Shown: in pieces, positions 24,491 through 32,909 of the stretch | How positions within the stretch are numbered: the first letter of the stretch is position 1 | How the letters are laid out: every line of letters starts with the position of its first letter | Assembly (NCBI RefSeq): GCF_021800405.1 | Contig: NZ_CP084550.1 | Location: 3,596,001 to 3,660,000 of the forward strand | Origin: Arthrobacter sp. FW306-07-I | Lineage (GTDB): Bacteria > Actinomycetota > Actinomycetes > Actinomycetales > Micrococcaceae | Direction: 5' to 3' | DNA length: 64,000 nt | Notes under the pieces: generated by a model | What the model was told of the DNA's origin: nothing | What the model saw: only the letters and a program-made list of their open reading frames with translations | Database searches by the model: none | Position numbers and translations under genes: made by a program

Positions 24491-26866
24491 GTGAACCCCC
24501 ATGACTCCCTGATTCCTTTGCTGGGCCGCGGCCCGGACCCGGAGCAGCTTCGTCATGTCCATACCATCCCCGCGCGGGAGGCGGTCCACGCACCATGGCC
24601 TGAGTGGCTGCATCCGGACATCGCTGAGGCATACGGCTCCCTCGGCATCCGGGAGCCATACCTGCATCAGGTGGATGCGGCCAACGCAGCCCACTCGGGC
24701 CAGCACGTCGTGGTGGCCACCGGAACCGCATCCGGAAAGTCCCTGGCGTACCAGCTGCCGGCGCTGGACGCGATCCACCGGTCCGAGCTGCAGGTGCTCG
24801 CGGACCCGGGAAAAATCCACGACGACGGCGCCGTCACCCTCTACCTCTCCCCCACCAAGGCCCTGGCAGCCGACCAGTTGAACGCCATCCGTGCTCTCAA
24901 ACTGCCCACCGTCCGGGCCGAAACCTACGACGGCGATACTGATCCGGCCGCGCGCCGGTGGATCCGGGACCACGCCAACTTCATCCTGGCCAACCCGGAC
25001 ATGCTGCACTTTGGCATCCTTCCCAACCACGCCTGGTGGGCAGGGTTTTTCCGCCGGCTGCGCTATGTAATCGTGGATGAGGCCCACAGCTACCGCGGCG
25101 TGTTCGGATCGCATGTGGCCAACCTGATGCGGCGGCTCCGCAGGATCTGCGCCTATTACGGGGCAGGAACGGCGTTCCCGGAGCCCGTGTTCATTGCGGC
25201 CTCCGCCACCGCTTCGGAGCCCGATGTCTCCTTCTCCCGCCTCATCGGCGCCCCCGTAAAGGCGGTGTCCAGCGACTGTTCGCCTCACGGGGCCACCACC
25301 GTGGCATTGTGGGAACCGGCGCTGACCGAAGTCCGGGGTGAGAACGGAGCCAAGGAGCGGCGGACCGCTGTTGCGGAGACTTCGGACCTGCTGGCCAACC
25401 TGGTGTCAGCCCGGATCCGCACCATTGCCTTCATCAAGTCCCGGCGCGGGGCCGAGACCATCTCCGCCATCACCAAACGCCTCCTTGACGAGGTGGATCC
25501 CAGCCTTCCCCAGCGGGTGGCGGCCTACCGTTCCGGATACCTGCCGGAGGAACGGCGTGCTGTGGAAAAAGCCCTGCGTTCAGGGCAGCTGCTGGGCGTT
25601 TCCAGCACATCCGCCCTGGAGCTGGGCATCGACATCTCCGGCCTTGACGCCGTCCTGGTGGCCGGCTGGCCGGGCACGCGCGCATCGCTGTTCCAGCAGA
25701 TAGGCAGGGCCGGCCGCGCGGGCCAGGACGCCATTGCGGCGTTTGTGGCCAGCGACGATCCGCTGGACACGTTCCTGGTGAACCACCCCGAAGCCATCTT
25801 CGACGTATCGGTCGAGGCCACCGTCTTTGACCCTTCCAACCCTTACGTGCTCGGACCGCACCTGTGCGCGGCGGCAGCGGAACTTCCGCTGGGACCTGCC
25901 GAGCTCGACCTCTTCGGCCGAACCGCCGAAATGCTCCTGGACCGGTTGGTGGCACAGGGCTACCTCCGGCGGCGGCCCGCGGGCTGGTTCTGGACCCACT
26001 CGCAGAGCGCCGCCGCCATGGTCAATCTCCGGGCCGACGGTGGCGGGCCGGTCAGCATCGTCGATGCCGAGACCGGTTCCCTCCTGGGAACGATGGACTC
26101 GCCGCAGACCCACTACCAGGCGCACACTGGCGCGGTGTACGTCCACCAGGGCGACACCTACGTGGTGGAGGACCTGAACGAGGACGACCACTGCGTCATG
26201 GTGCGCCGGGCAAATCCCGACTACTACACCACTGCACGGGATGTGACCCAGATCGAGGTCCTGGACACCGTGCGGACCATGCAGTGGGGCGATGTCACGG
26301 TCCACTTTGGCGATGTGAAGGTCACCACGCAAGTTGTCTCCTTCCAGCGCAAAGCCCTGATTTCCAACGAGGTCCTCGGGGAGGAGCCGCTTGAGCTGGG
26401 TGCACGCGAGCTCTTCACCAAGGCGGTCTGGTTTGTGGTGGACAACCGTTCGCTGACCGGGGCCGGACTGATTGAAGCGCAGTTTCCCGGTGCCCTGCAC
26501 GCAGCGGAGCACGCAGCAATCGGGCTCCTGCCCCTCGTTGCATCCAGCGACCGCTGGGACATCGGCGGGGTCTCCACTGCCCTGCACGCCGACACCGGAG
26601 TGCCCACCATCTTCGTGTACGACGGGCACCCCGGCGGGGCTGGCTTTGCCGAACGGGGATTCGACAAAGCCATGGTGTGGCTGGCAGCGACCCGCGACGC
26701 CATCAAGGCCTGCGAGTGCGAGGCTGGCTGCCCGTCCTGCGTCCAGTCGCCAAAGTGCGGAAACAAGAACAACCCGCTGGACAAGGCTGCCGCGGTGACC
26801 CTGCTGGATGTCCTGCTCAAGGACGCCACGGAAGCGGTGCCGGTGGAACAGGAAGCCCGGAACTGA
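24491..26866 (+). CDS. DEAD/DEAH-box helicase with DUF1998 Zn-binding C-terminus (MrfA-like)
   Basis: 791 residues. Superfamily 2 motifs: Walker A ATGTASGKS (76-84), DEAH box VIVDEAHSY (about 199-207), motif III ASATASEP, motif V STSALELGIDISGLD and motif VI QQIGRAGRAGQ. The C-terminal DUF1998 region ends with CEAGCPSCVQSPKCGNKNNP (about 739-758), four cysteines expected to hold zinc. Homologues (yeast Hrq1, Bacillus MrfA) are 3'-5' DNA helicases linked to repair of interstrand or mitomycin lesions; the M. tuberculosis counterpart is Rv3649, also close to topA and the Tad locus. GTG start; no strong ribosome site. Confidence 0.88.
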   Translation: MNPHDSLIPLLGRGPDPEQLRHVHTIPAREAVHAPWPEWLHPDIAEAYGSLGIREPYLHQVDAANAAHSGQHVVVATGTASGKSLAYQLPALDAIHRSELQVLADPGKIHDDGAVTLYLSPTKALAADQLNAIRALKLPTVRAETYDGDTDPAARRWIRDHANFILANPDMLHFGILPNHAWWAGFFRRLRYVIVDEAHSYRGVFGSHVANLMRRLRRICAYYGAGTAFPEPVFIAASATASEPDVSFSRLIGAPVKAVSSDCSPHGATTVALWEPALTEVRGENGAKERRTAVAETSDLLANLVSARIRTIAFIKSRRGAETISAITKRLLDEVDPSLPQRVAAYRSGYLPEERRAVEKALRSGQLLGVSSTSALELGIDISGLDAVLVAGWPGTRASLFQQIGRAGRAGQDAIAAFVASDDPLDTFLVNHPEAIFDVSVEATVFDPSNPYVLGPHLCAAAAELPLGPAELDLFGRTAEMLLDRLVAQGYLRRRPAGWFWTHSQSAAAMVNLRADGGGPVSIVDAETGSLLGTMDSPQTHYQAHTGAVYVHQGDTYVVEDLNEDDHCVMVRRANPDYYTTARDVTQIEVLDTVRTMQWGDVTVHFGDVKVTTQVVSFQRKALISNEVLGEEPLELGARELFTKAVWFVVDNRSLTGAGLIEAQFPGALHAAEHAAIGLLPLVASSDRWDIGGVSTALHADTGVPTIFVYDGHPGGAGFAERGFDKAMVWLAATRDAIKACECEAGCPSCVQSPKCGNKNNPLDKAAAVTLLDVLLKDATEAVPVEQEARN

Positions 26867-26886
26867 CTCCCGCAAGGCCGCGATTC

Positions 26887-27480
26887 CTATGGTGGAGGTC
26901 CGGCCCGGGCACGACCGGTGGCCGCGCCCAACAGTGAGCGCTCCGCAAGCTCGGTCCGCACCTCAATGGTTTGTCCCGCCCCCTCGGTGCAGCCGAGGAC
27001 CGTTGCCGCGTGGCGGGCTGCCACCTCGGCGGCAACCGTGCAGGGCTCGCCACTGCTGATGCCGCGAAGTGCGTCCGCCGCTGCAAGCGCGGCCAGGTCT
27101 GCGGCCGATGCCGCACGGCTTGCAAGTACCGCTGACTGGGCCAGCAGCAGCATGACCGCCATTGCCGTTATGACCACAAGTGCCAGCCCTGCAGCCAGGA
27201 CGGTCCCCGAACCGCGCTCACTCCTATCGTCGAACCCCCACCGCCAACGGCCGGTAGCAGGCCTGGGAACAGGGCGGTCCCGACTGGCCTGGGCCCTGCG
27301 GCACCGCCTGGTTGAAGGGCTGTTGCACCGCCTGGCCGGGCCGCCTCCGCACTGCCCCGTTAGAGCGCTGTCGCACGGACTGGCCGGGCCGCCTCCGCAC
27401 TGCCCCGTTAGAGCGCTGTCGCACGGACTGGCCGGGTTACCTGCGTTACCCACAGGGCGTAGCTTGGCTTGCTCCATCAT
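26887..27480 (-). CDS. TadG/Rv3654c-like pilus-assembly protein with Cys-containing N-terminal repeats
   Basis: 197 residues. The core (about 88-185) is the actinobacterial TadE/G-like domain: RGSGTVLAAGLALVVITAMAVMLLL gives one membrane helix, then SRAASAADLAALAAADALRG typical of Rv3654c homologues. It is preceded by an unusual leader of about 85 residues with two exact 16-residue repeats (PASPCDSALTGQCGGG) and a degenerate third, each with two cysteines. The ATG at 27480 overlaps the stop of the upstream TadE-like gene (ATGA), which supports this start despite the odd leader. It is the last gene of the Tad operon and is convergent with the helicase. Confidence 0.75.
   Translation of the reverse strand: MMEQAKLRPVGNAGNPASPCDSALTGQCGGGPASPCDSALTGQCGGGPARRCNSPSTRRCRRAQASRDRPVPRPATGRWRWGFDDRSERGSGTVLAAGLALVVITAMAVMLLLAQSAVLASRAASAADLAALAAADALRGISSGEPCTVAAEVAARHAATVLGCTEGAGQTIEVRTELAERSLLGAATGRARAGPPP
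27341..27436. repeat. two perfect 48-bp tandem repeats
   Basis: Identical 48-bp units at 27341-27388 and 27389-27436, with a decayed third copy to the left (about 27310-27340). They are in frame (16 codons each) with the TadG-like gene, so copy-number change would lengthen or shorten the protein without frameshift. Confidence 0.9.
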
Positions 27481-27884
27481 TTGAGCCCTGCGCCCTCGGT
27501 CAGGCCACCGCCAACGCCACCGCCCACTCGGGTCCCCGCTGTTTCACTGCGCGTTGTGGCACGGGCGGTGAGGGTCCAGGGGATGGCGGATCCTAAAGGT
27601 CCTGATACCCGGTCCGTCACGGTGATACTGAACCATCCGCCGTCAGCAGAGACGGATGCCGCCGCCGAGCCGCCGGCAAGCGTCCGGACTGTCCGTTCCA
27701 CCGCTGCCGGGTCATCGCCTCTCGCCAAAGCCCTGGCACCGGCCCGGGCTCCCTCTTCGATACGCAGCTGCGTCATGCCCGCGGCGGCACCGGCAAGCAG
27801 CATGGCCAGCAGCGCCAGCACGGCAGGAAGTGCCACGGCAAACTCTGCCGTTACCGCACCGCGTGCGTTGACTACTGCGTTCAA
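27477..27884 (-). CDS. TadE-like minor pilin
   Basis: 135 residues. Near the N-terminus is the prepilin-type signature ARG|AVTAEFAVALPAVLALLAMLLAG, with Glu at +5 of the predicted cleavage site and then a membrane helix. The following IEEGARAGARALARGDDP is characteristic of TadE proteins (Rv3655c type). I choose the TTG at 27884, seven bases after GGAGG, giving a short 9-residue leader. A GTG at 28064 overlapping the previous stop (GTGA) would add 60 residues of no recognisable character and remains possible. Confidence 0.7.
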   Translation of the reverse strand: MNAVVNARGAVTAEFAVALPAVLALLAMLLAGAAAGMTQLRIEEGARAGARALARGDDPAAVERTVRTLAGGSAAASVSADGGWFSITVTDRVSGPLGSAIPWTLTARATTRSETAGTRVGGGVGGGLTEGAGLK

Positions 27885-28060
27885 TGCCCTGCCTCCATGC
27901 CCACCGCCGTTCCCGCTGGCTGCTTTAGTGCCGGTGATGCGGCAACACGCGACTGCGACCCCGGACACCGGGCTGCTGACGACTCGGCTGCAGTCCACGC
28001 TGCCGGTGCTAGTTGGAAGCGGTCGGCCGGAACGAAGGAGAGTCACGGCAGGTGTTGGTG

Positions 28061-28576
28061 TCACGGCAGCGCCAAGGCGGTGCGAATGAGGTTGAGCAGG
28101 AAACCCCGAACTTCATCGCTGCGGAGGATGAACACAAGCAGCCCGGCAAACCCAACCGCGGCCAGGGTGGCGATGGCATACTCCGCAGTTGCCATTCCGG
28201 CTTCGGAAAACATCAGCGTTGCGGTGCGCGGGGACTTCGACGAGGCGCGGGCTGGACCGGACACGACTGGGCGGCTATCCACCGAGCGGGGACCAACAAA
28301 ACCATGCCCCACTGAATTGGGGTAGAGCTCCACCACGTTGCCTGGCAGAGGGACGGACGTGGTCGGGGCTGAAACTGTTGGGGCCGATGCCTTCCTGGAA
28401 GGTGCGTCCACGAGCGGTGCAGGGCTGGAAGGGTATTGGGTGCCGCCGGAGTTACGAAGGCGGCCCTCACCTCGACCGGACTGCAGCGGCCCTGGCCGCA
28501 GTCCGGAAGCGGCGAGCGCAGAGGTCCCGGCGGAGTAGCTGGCGGAGTACTGACGACGGCGGTGGTTGGTGGACAT
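28061..28576 (-). CDS. DUF4244 Flp-like pilin precursor with long leader
   Basis: 171 residues. The last 45 residues are the DUF4244/Flp-like pilin: G127|MATAEYAIATLAAVGFAGLLVFIL, with the Glu5-Tyr6 pair that prepilin peptidase and Flp assembly require, then a short amphipathic tail. A leader of about 127 Ser/Pro/Gly-rich residues precedes the cleavage site; homologues such as Rv3656c have about 15. GAAAGGAAA lies 4 bases before the ATG at 28576, a clear ribosome site, so the long form is favoured. Starts closer to the pilin (ATG for M122, GTG near residue 105) have none. It is the only major-pilin candidate in the locus. Confidence 0.72.
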   Translation of the reverse strand: MSTNHRRRQYSASYSAGTSALAASGLRPGPLQSGRGEGRLRNSGGTQYPSSPAPLVDAPSRKASAPTVSAPTTSVPLPGNVVELYPNSVGHGFVGPRSVDSRPVVSGPARASSKSPRTATLMFSEAGMATAEYAIATLAAVGFAGLLVFILRSDEVRGFLLNLIRTALALP

Positions 28577-28674
28577 ATGGTTTCCTTTCGGTTGTTTTGC
28601 CGGTGGCTTTGCCGGCTGCCTTTGACTCTTCCCCGCGTACCTGTAGCCGGTAAGGGAAGCGGTTCGCTAAGTGG

Positions 28675-28715
28675 AAAAGCCGGGCATCTCTCCCTGTGTG
28701 GAGGAAGAGATGCCC
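28675..28715 (-). terminator. probable intra-operon terminator/attenuator hairpin
   Basis: A perfect 10-bp stem GGGCATCTCT / AGAGATGCCC (28682-28691 with 28706-28715) has a 14-base loop and is followed, read leftward, by GGCTTTT. It lies in the 228-bp gap after tadC, so it could separate expression of the assembly machinery from the pilin genes. Confidence 0.45.
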
Positions 28716-28804
28716 ACGAATGACTGCACGTGAAGCAGGCCGGAACCATCGACTCTGGTAGCCGGACGACACTGGCCTGCTGGGAGCCTGACGGCACTCG
28801 CCCG

Positions 28805-29404
28805 CTACGAGCCTGACGGCACCAGGGCCAGCAGCACCGGCACGACTCCAAGGCAAATGAAGGCAGGAAGCGAGCACAGGCCCAGCGGAACCACCAGCTT
28901 TACCCCAAGCGAGGCAGCACGCTTTTCCGCGGCCCGGAACCGCTCGCGGCGAAGCCTTGCGGCCTGGGCATAAAGGATCGCGGAGGACGGAGCGCCGGTG
29001 AGGGCTGCGAACGCCAGGGCATCACGGAGCTCCAGGATCCCGGTGCTGCGGACGGCGGAGCTGCGCCAGGCGGTCTCCCAGTCGGCGCCGATGGCCAGTG
29101 CCGAAACCACGGGCCGCAGCGAGTCCCGGTACTCCGGTGCCGCCGAGGCGGCCACCAGCTCGAGCGATCGCCCAATCCCGGCCCCGGCGTCGAGCATCGC
29201 TGCAACGAGTTCAAGCATCATCGCCGTATCGTTCAGGCCCCTGCCGTGACTGCTTCCGGGCCCAGCGGTGGCCTTTGCACCCGGCACTGGAGGAGCCAGG
29301 CGGCGAAGCCGTTGGCGGGAACGGTCATGGCTGGAACAGGCGAGCCAGGCGCCGGCCGCGAGCAGCAGGAAGAGCGCGAGGCCCGGGCCCAAACCCGTGC
29401 TCAT
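28805..29404 (-). CDS. TadC-like type II secretion F-domain inner-membrane protein
   Basis: 199 residues. There is an N-terminal membrane helix (LALFLLLAAGAWLACSS), the GspF/TadC cytoplasmic helical domain (ELVAAMLDAGAGIGRSLELVA...) and two C-terminal helices (LGVKLVVPLGLCSLPAFICLGVVPVLLALV). Together with the TadB-like protein upstream it should form the inner-membrane platform of the Tad pilus. ATG overlaps the tadB stop (ATGA). About half the size of proteobacterial TadC, but usual for actinobacteria (Rv3657c). Confidence 0.8.
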   Translation of the reverse strand: MSTGLGPGLALFLLLAAGAWLACSSHDRSRQRLRRLAPPVPGAKATAGPGSSHGRGLNDTAMMLELVAAMLDAGAGIGRSLELVAASAAPEYRDSLRPVVSALAIGADWETAWRSSAVRSTGILELRDALAFAALTGAPSSAILYAQAARLRRERFRAAEKRAASLGVKLVVPLGLCSLPAFICLGVVPVLLALVPSGS

Positions 29405-30201
29405 GGAGTTCCTGACCCGGCGGCGGCCGCTACAAGTCGCGCGGACCAGGCCCTCCCCGCAACCGTGAGGACTGCTCCGCCCAACAGTGCCGCCAGTCCT
29501 GGAGGTGTTCCCAGCAGGGTGGCCAGTGGGTCCACCCCCAGGGCCGCACCCAGTCCAAGACCCATCAATGGAAGCCAGGTCAGTAGCCGGACGGTTGCCT
29601 TGGGCCCGGCGAGGGCTGTTTGCCGCGCCGCGTCTGCGTCATCCTCCGCTTCGAGCTGGGCCGCAAAGCGCGCCAGCACGTCGGCGAGCGGACATCCGCT
29701 GGCTTCTGCGATGTCGAAGCAGGCAGCGAGCTGGGACCAGGTCCGGGCCTCCCTGTCCCTGCCCTTGAAGGCTGTGGGCAGTGCCCGCCGGATGGCTTCG
29801 GCTACGGGAGCTCCCGTTGCGGCAGCCGCCCGCGCGGACGCGAGTACGGCAGCTGATCCCTCTGAGAGCGCCGAGCCGGCGTGGAGTGGCCCCCAATGCG
29901 GCTGCCCGTTCCCGTTGGGGACGCCGTAGACCGTCCAGAGTTCGTCCCACAGACGCCCAGGTGTTCGTCCACCCCTGAGCAGCGCCGCAAGCTGCTGCAC
30001 CACCAGGGTCAGGCCGGGCTGTCTCGTCGTTTTGGCGTTTCCGCCGGCCGCCCTGGCCCACGGCAGTTTCCGAATCCTTGGAAGCGCGGGCGATTTGGGA
30101 CTGCTCCTGGTTGCTGCCCGCAGCCTGGAGGCAGCATCCAGGGGCGGCTTGAGGAGCAACAGCACAGCAGCGCACAGCACCAGGGTGAAGAGAGGAGTCA
30201 C
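29401..30201 (-). CDS. TadB-like type II secretion F-domain inner-membrane protein
   Basis: 266 residues with an N-terminal helix (TPLFTLVLCAAVLLLL), an F-domain around QQLAALLRGGRTPGRLWDEL and ACFDIAEASGCPLADVLARFAAQLEAEDDA, and two C-terminal helices (LLTWLPLMGLGLGAALG and LAALLGGAVLTVAGRAW). It is the platform partner of TadC and lies next to the TadA ATPase. Start GTG at 30201 because it overlaps the tadA stop as GTGA; 16 further in-frame upstream codons lie inside tadA and are less likely. Confidence 0.8.
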   Translation of the reverse strand: MTPLFTLVLCAAVLLLLKPPLDAASRLRAATRSSPKSPALPRIRKLPWARAAGGNAKTTRQPGLTLVVQQLAALLRGGRTPGRLWDELWTVYGVPNGNGQPHWGPLHAGSALSEGSAAVLASARAAAATGAPVAEAIRRALPTAFKGRDREARTWSQLAACFDIAEASGCPLADVLARFAAQLEAEDDADAARQTALAGPKATVRLLTWLPLMGLGLGAALGVDPLATLLGTPPGLAALLGGAVLTVAGRAWSARLVAAAAGSGTP

Positions 30202-31502
30202 AACGCGCCCTCGGGGTCCATCCCCAGCCGGGCTGCCAGCGCCGGCCATGCAGGGCCCGGAGTCCCCGATTGTCCAACGGCCGGCACCACCGTCAGTCCT
30301 TCCGGGCCGTCATTGATGAGTCCAATGCACAGGACTTCCCTTCCCCGCTGCGTCCTGCCGACGTGGATGACCACATCCAGCGCGCTGGCGGCCTGGAGCC
30401 GCACCGCCTCGGGGCCGAGCCCTGCGAGCGCGCCGAGGGCGTTGAGCCTGGCGGGTACGGCTGCTGCCGTGTTTGCGTGAATGGTGCCTCCGCCCCCGCT
30501 GTGCCCGGTGTTCATCGCGGTGAGGAGCTCACGTACTTCAGCGCCCCGGCACTCCCCCACCACCAGCCTGTCCGGGCGCATCCGCAGCGCCTGGCGAACC
30601 AGTTCCCCCAAGTCCACCGCGCCGCCGCCTTCAAGGTTTCCGTGGCGTGATTCGAGCGCGACGACGTGTGGGTGGACAGGGTTCAGTTCGGACGCGTCCT
30701 CGATCAGGACCAAACGCTCTTCCACGGAACACAGGCCGAGCAGGGTGGACAGCAGGGTCGTCTTGCCGGAGCCCGTAGCCCCGCTGATAAGGAAACTCAA
30801 CCTTTGCGCGACAACCCTCTCCAGCACCGCACGCACTCCCGGCACGAACATGCCGCCGGAGCCCAGCTCCGCCATGGTGAAGACACGTTCCCTCCGGATC
30901 CGGACGCTCAGCAGCGTCCCGGACGTGGATACCGGCGGCAACACGGCATGGACACGGTAACCGCCGGCAAGCCTGACATCGACACAGGGTGAACCGTCAT
31001 CGAGGCGGCGACCGCCTGCAGCCACGAGCCTGCAGGCCAGTGCCCGCAGCTGTGCCTCTCCGTCGAACAGGACGGCAACGCGTTCGATGCCCCGCCCCCG
31101 GTCCACCCAGACGGAGTCGGGAGCGTTGACGAAGATGTCTGTGACGCCGGGGTCGCGCGTCAGCTCCTGCAGCGGCCCCAGCCCATTGAGCTCGGCGCTG
31201 ATCCGCTCCACGGCTGCGAGCGATCCGGCGGTACCTAACAATTTGCCCGTGGCCTGGACCGCCGCGGCCACTCGGGACGGCGTCACCGCTCCGGCCTCAG
31301 CCATCATCGACTCGCGGACGGATTCCAGCAGCCCGGAATCCACGGCCCTGCCGGTGCCGGCGGTGTCCCTGCCGCGCCCGGCGCGTCCAGCCTGGTTCGC
31401 TGCCAGGATCCGGGCGCTGCGCCGTTCCCCGAGGCCGCCCGCCCCTGGGGTCCTGCCCGTTTCCGGGGCCGACGTTATCGGAGTACCCCATGCCCGCCTC
31501 AC
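30198..31502 (-). CDS. tadA: TadA/CpaF-type secretion ATPase
   Basis: 434-residue hexameric ATPase that powers Flp pilus assembly. The Walker A is SGATGSGKTTLLSTLLG (about 240-256), the Asp box LVLIEDASELNP, Walker B-like LRMRPDRLVVGECRGAE and the His box MNTGHSGGGGTIHAN. The N-terminal domain (LLESVRESMMAEAG...NGLGPLQELTRDPGVTDIFVN) is that of CpaF. GTG start overlapping the stop of the Ssd-like gene as GTGA (31499-31502), one of several coupled junctions in this locus. Confidence 0.88.
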   Translation of the reverse strand: MRRAWGTPITSAPETGRTPGAGGLGERRSARILAANQAGRAGRGRDTAGTGRAVDSGLLESVRESMMAEAGAVTPSRVAAAVQATGKLLGTAGSLAAVERISAELNGLGPLQELTRDPGVTDIFVNAPDSVWVDRGRGIERVAVLFDGEAQLRALACRLVAAGGRRLDDGSPCVDVRLAGGYRVHAVLPPVSTSGTLLSVRIRRERVFTMAELGSGGMFVPGVRAVLERVVAQRLSFLISGATGSGKTTLLSTLLGLCSVEERLVLIEDASELNPVHPHVVALESRHGNLEGGGAVDLGELVRQALRMRPDRLVVGECRGAEVRELLTAMNTGHSGGGGTIHANTAAAVPARLNALGALAGLGPEAVRLQAASALDVVIHVGRTQRGREVLCIGLINDGPEGLTVVPAVGQSGTPGPAWPALAARLGMDPEGAL

Positions 31503-32809
31503 GCCATGTCCTCCGCCTGCAGATCCTCTCCGAGCCAGTCGAGCACGGTTCCGCCGAAGTGCCGCACATTCCGCCGCTTACCCAGGTCCAAAAGCCGCCC
31601 GGATTCCATAGCCCCGGCGACAGCACGCAGTTCGGGGATACGGCCCTGCACCGGCAGCCCCACGGCCTCAGCGATCAGGGAACTGTCGAGCGCCGCGCCG
31701 GTCCGCCCCCGTACCAGGAGGGCCCCCTCCACCGGGGGAAGCTCCTGCAGCAGGCGTACGGCCGCCACCGCCGCCTTCAGCTGGGCCCGCACCACCAGCA
31801 AGATGCGGTCGCAGTCCCATGCCACTGTGTGGAGCGGCTCGGCACCGCGTCCCACGTCGACGACAACCAGTTCGTATCCCCGCCGCGCGGCGTCGAGAAC
31901 CCCGGCTGCGGCAGCGGCGGCGACTGCAGCGGGCGGTTCCCGGGTGGCAGGCCAGGACAGGAAGGAAAAGCCGCCGGCGACCGGGAGGGAATCTGAGAGC
32001 TGCAGCGGGTCAATGCTTCCCCTGGCCTCGGCGAGGTCCGGCCAGCGCAGACCGGGACTCTCCTCGGCGGCAAGCGCCAGTTCCAGTCCTCCTCCCCAAG
32101 GGTCGCCGTCAACCAACAGAACCCTGGCGCCCAGCCCTGCCGCGGCCTGCGCTATCCAGATGGCGGCGGTAGTGGCCCCGGCGCCACCACAGCCGCCGAT
32201 AACACCGAGGACCAGGCCGCCCGGACCCGGCGAGCGCGACCGGCTGAGATGGTCCGCCAGCCAGGCTGCGGCGTCAGGCAGCACTGCAACACGTTCGGCA
32301 CCCAGAGCAGCCGCAAGATGCCAAAGGCTGTCCCCCTCGCCGTCAAGGCCCACCATGACCGCGGGCGTACTCCGCCGGGGCGGCAGTTCCCTAATGTCGC
32401 TTCCCACCAGGACGGCCGATGCAGAATCCCAGTAGGGCCCGCCCTCCACCGCGTCCTCGACGACGCGCAACTGGGCGCCGGCGGCTGCCACAATGCGCTC
32501 CACTTCGGCGCGGAGGACGCCGGAGGAGGTGACCAGCAGTACCTCGCCCGGACCCACCGCCACTGACGCACCCGGCACCGGATCGGCGAGCGATGCGTCG
32601 TGCCGGGCGGCACCATATGGCCCGGCCCCATAGTGACCGGCGCCATCCGGAAGCCATGGGGCACCACGTTCCCCCGTCCCGACGGACAAGGGATCCCCGG
32701 GCGCCAAGGGACTCCCCGGTGGTGCTGAGGCCGGATCCGTTGGCGGCCAGGAGGAAGCTCCCGTCTTTTCCTGCCCGGATGGCGCTGCGTTCAACTGGTG
32801 CCTGCTCAT
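31499..32809 (-). CDS. Ssd/CpaE-like MinD-family ATPase of the Tad locus
   Basis: 436 residues from MSRHQLNAA. After a Pro/Gly-rich leader (about 1-75) and a receiver-like domain (about 80-190) comes a ParA/MinD-like domain with a deviant Walker A GVIGGCGGAGATTAA (about 202-216; the usual Gly-Lys-Thr/Ser lysine is missing), LLVDGDPWGGGLELALA and VVVDVGRG. This is the arrangement of CpaE/TadZ proteins and of mycobacterial Ssd (Rv3660c), which place or regulate the pilus machine and in Mycobacterium affect septum formation. Loss of the Walker lysine suggests weak or no ATP hydrolysis. Starts at 32833 and 32869 are also possible. Confidence 0.8.
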   Translation of the reverse strand: MSRHQLNAAPSGQEKTGASSWPPTDPASAPPGSPLAPGDPLSVGTGERGAPWLPDGAGHYGAGPYGAARHDASLADPVPGASVAVGPGEVLLVTSSGVLRAEVERIVAAAGAQLRVVEDAVEGGPYWDSASAVLVGSDIRELPPRRSTPAVMVGLDGEGDSLWHLAAALGAERVAVLPDAAAWLADHLSRSRSPGPGGLVLGVIGGCGGAGATTAAIWIAQAAAGLGARVLLVDGDPWGGGLELALAAEESPGLRWPDLAEARGSIDPLQLSDSLPVAGGFSFLSWPATREPPAAVAAAAAAGVLDAARRGYELVVVDVGRGAEPLHTVAWDCDRILLVVRAQLKAAVAAVRLLQELPPVEGALLVRGRTGAALDSSLIAEAVGLPVQGRIPELRAVAGAMESGRLLDLGKRRNVRHFGGTVLDWLGEDLQAEDMA

Positions 32810-32909
32810 GGAACCACTTTGTTCCTGCACCATCGCCCAGGTAAGGGAGCACATCCTGTATGTGGACAACCCGGAACTGCGTCATCTCCAGACAGGGCAC
32901 AATGGGAGC

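Noticed and set aside
27341..27436. Possible CRISPR-like direct repeats
   Set aside because: The two units are adjacent with no spacers, are in frame with a pilus gene and there are no cas genes.
26918..27484. Rightward open frame over the TadG-like gene
   Set aside because: Opposite strand has the recognisable TadG-like membrane domain and operon context; this frame has no domain or ribosome site.
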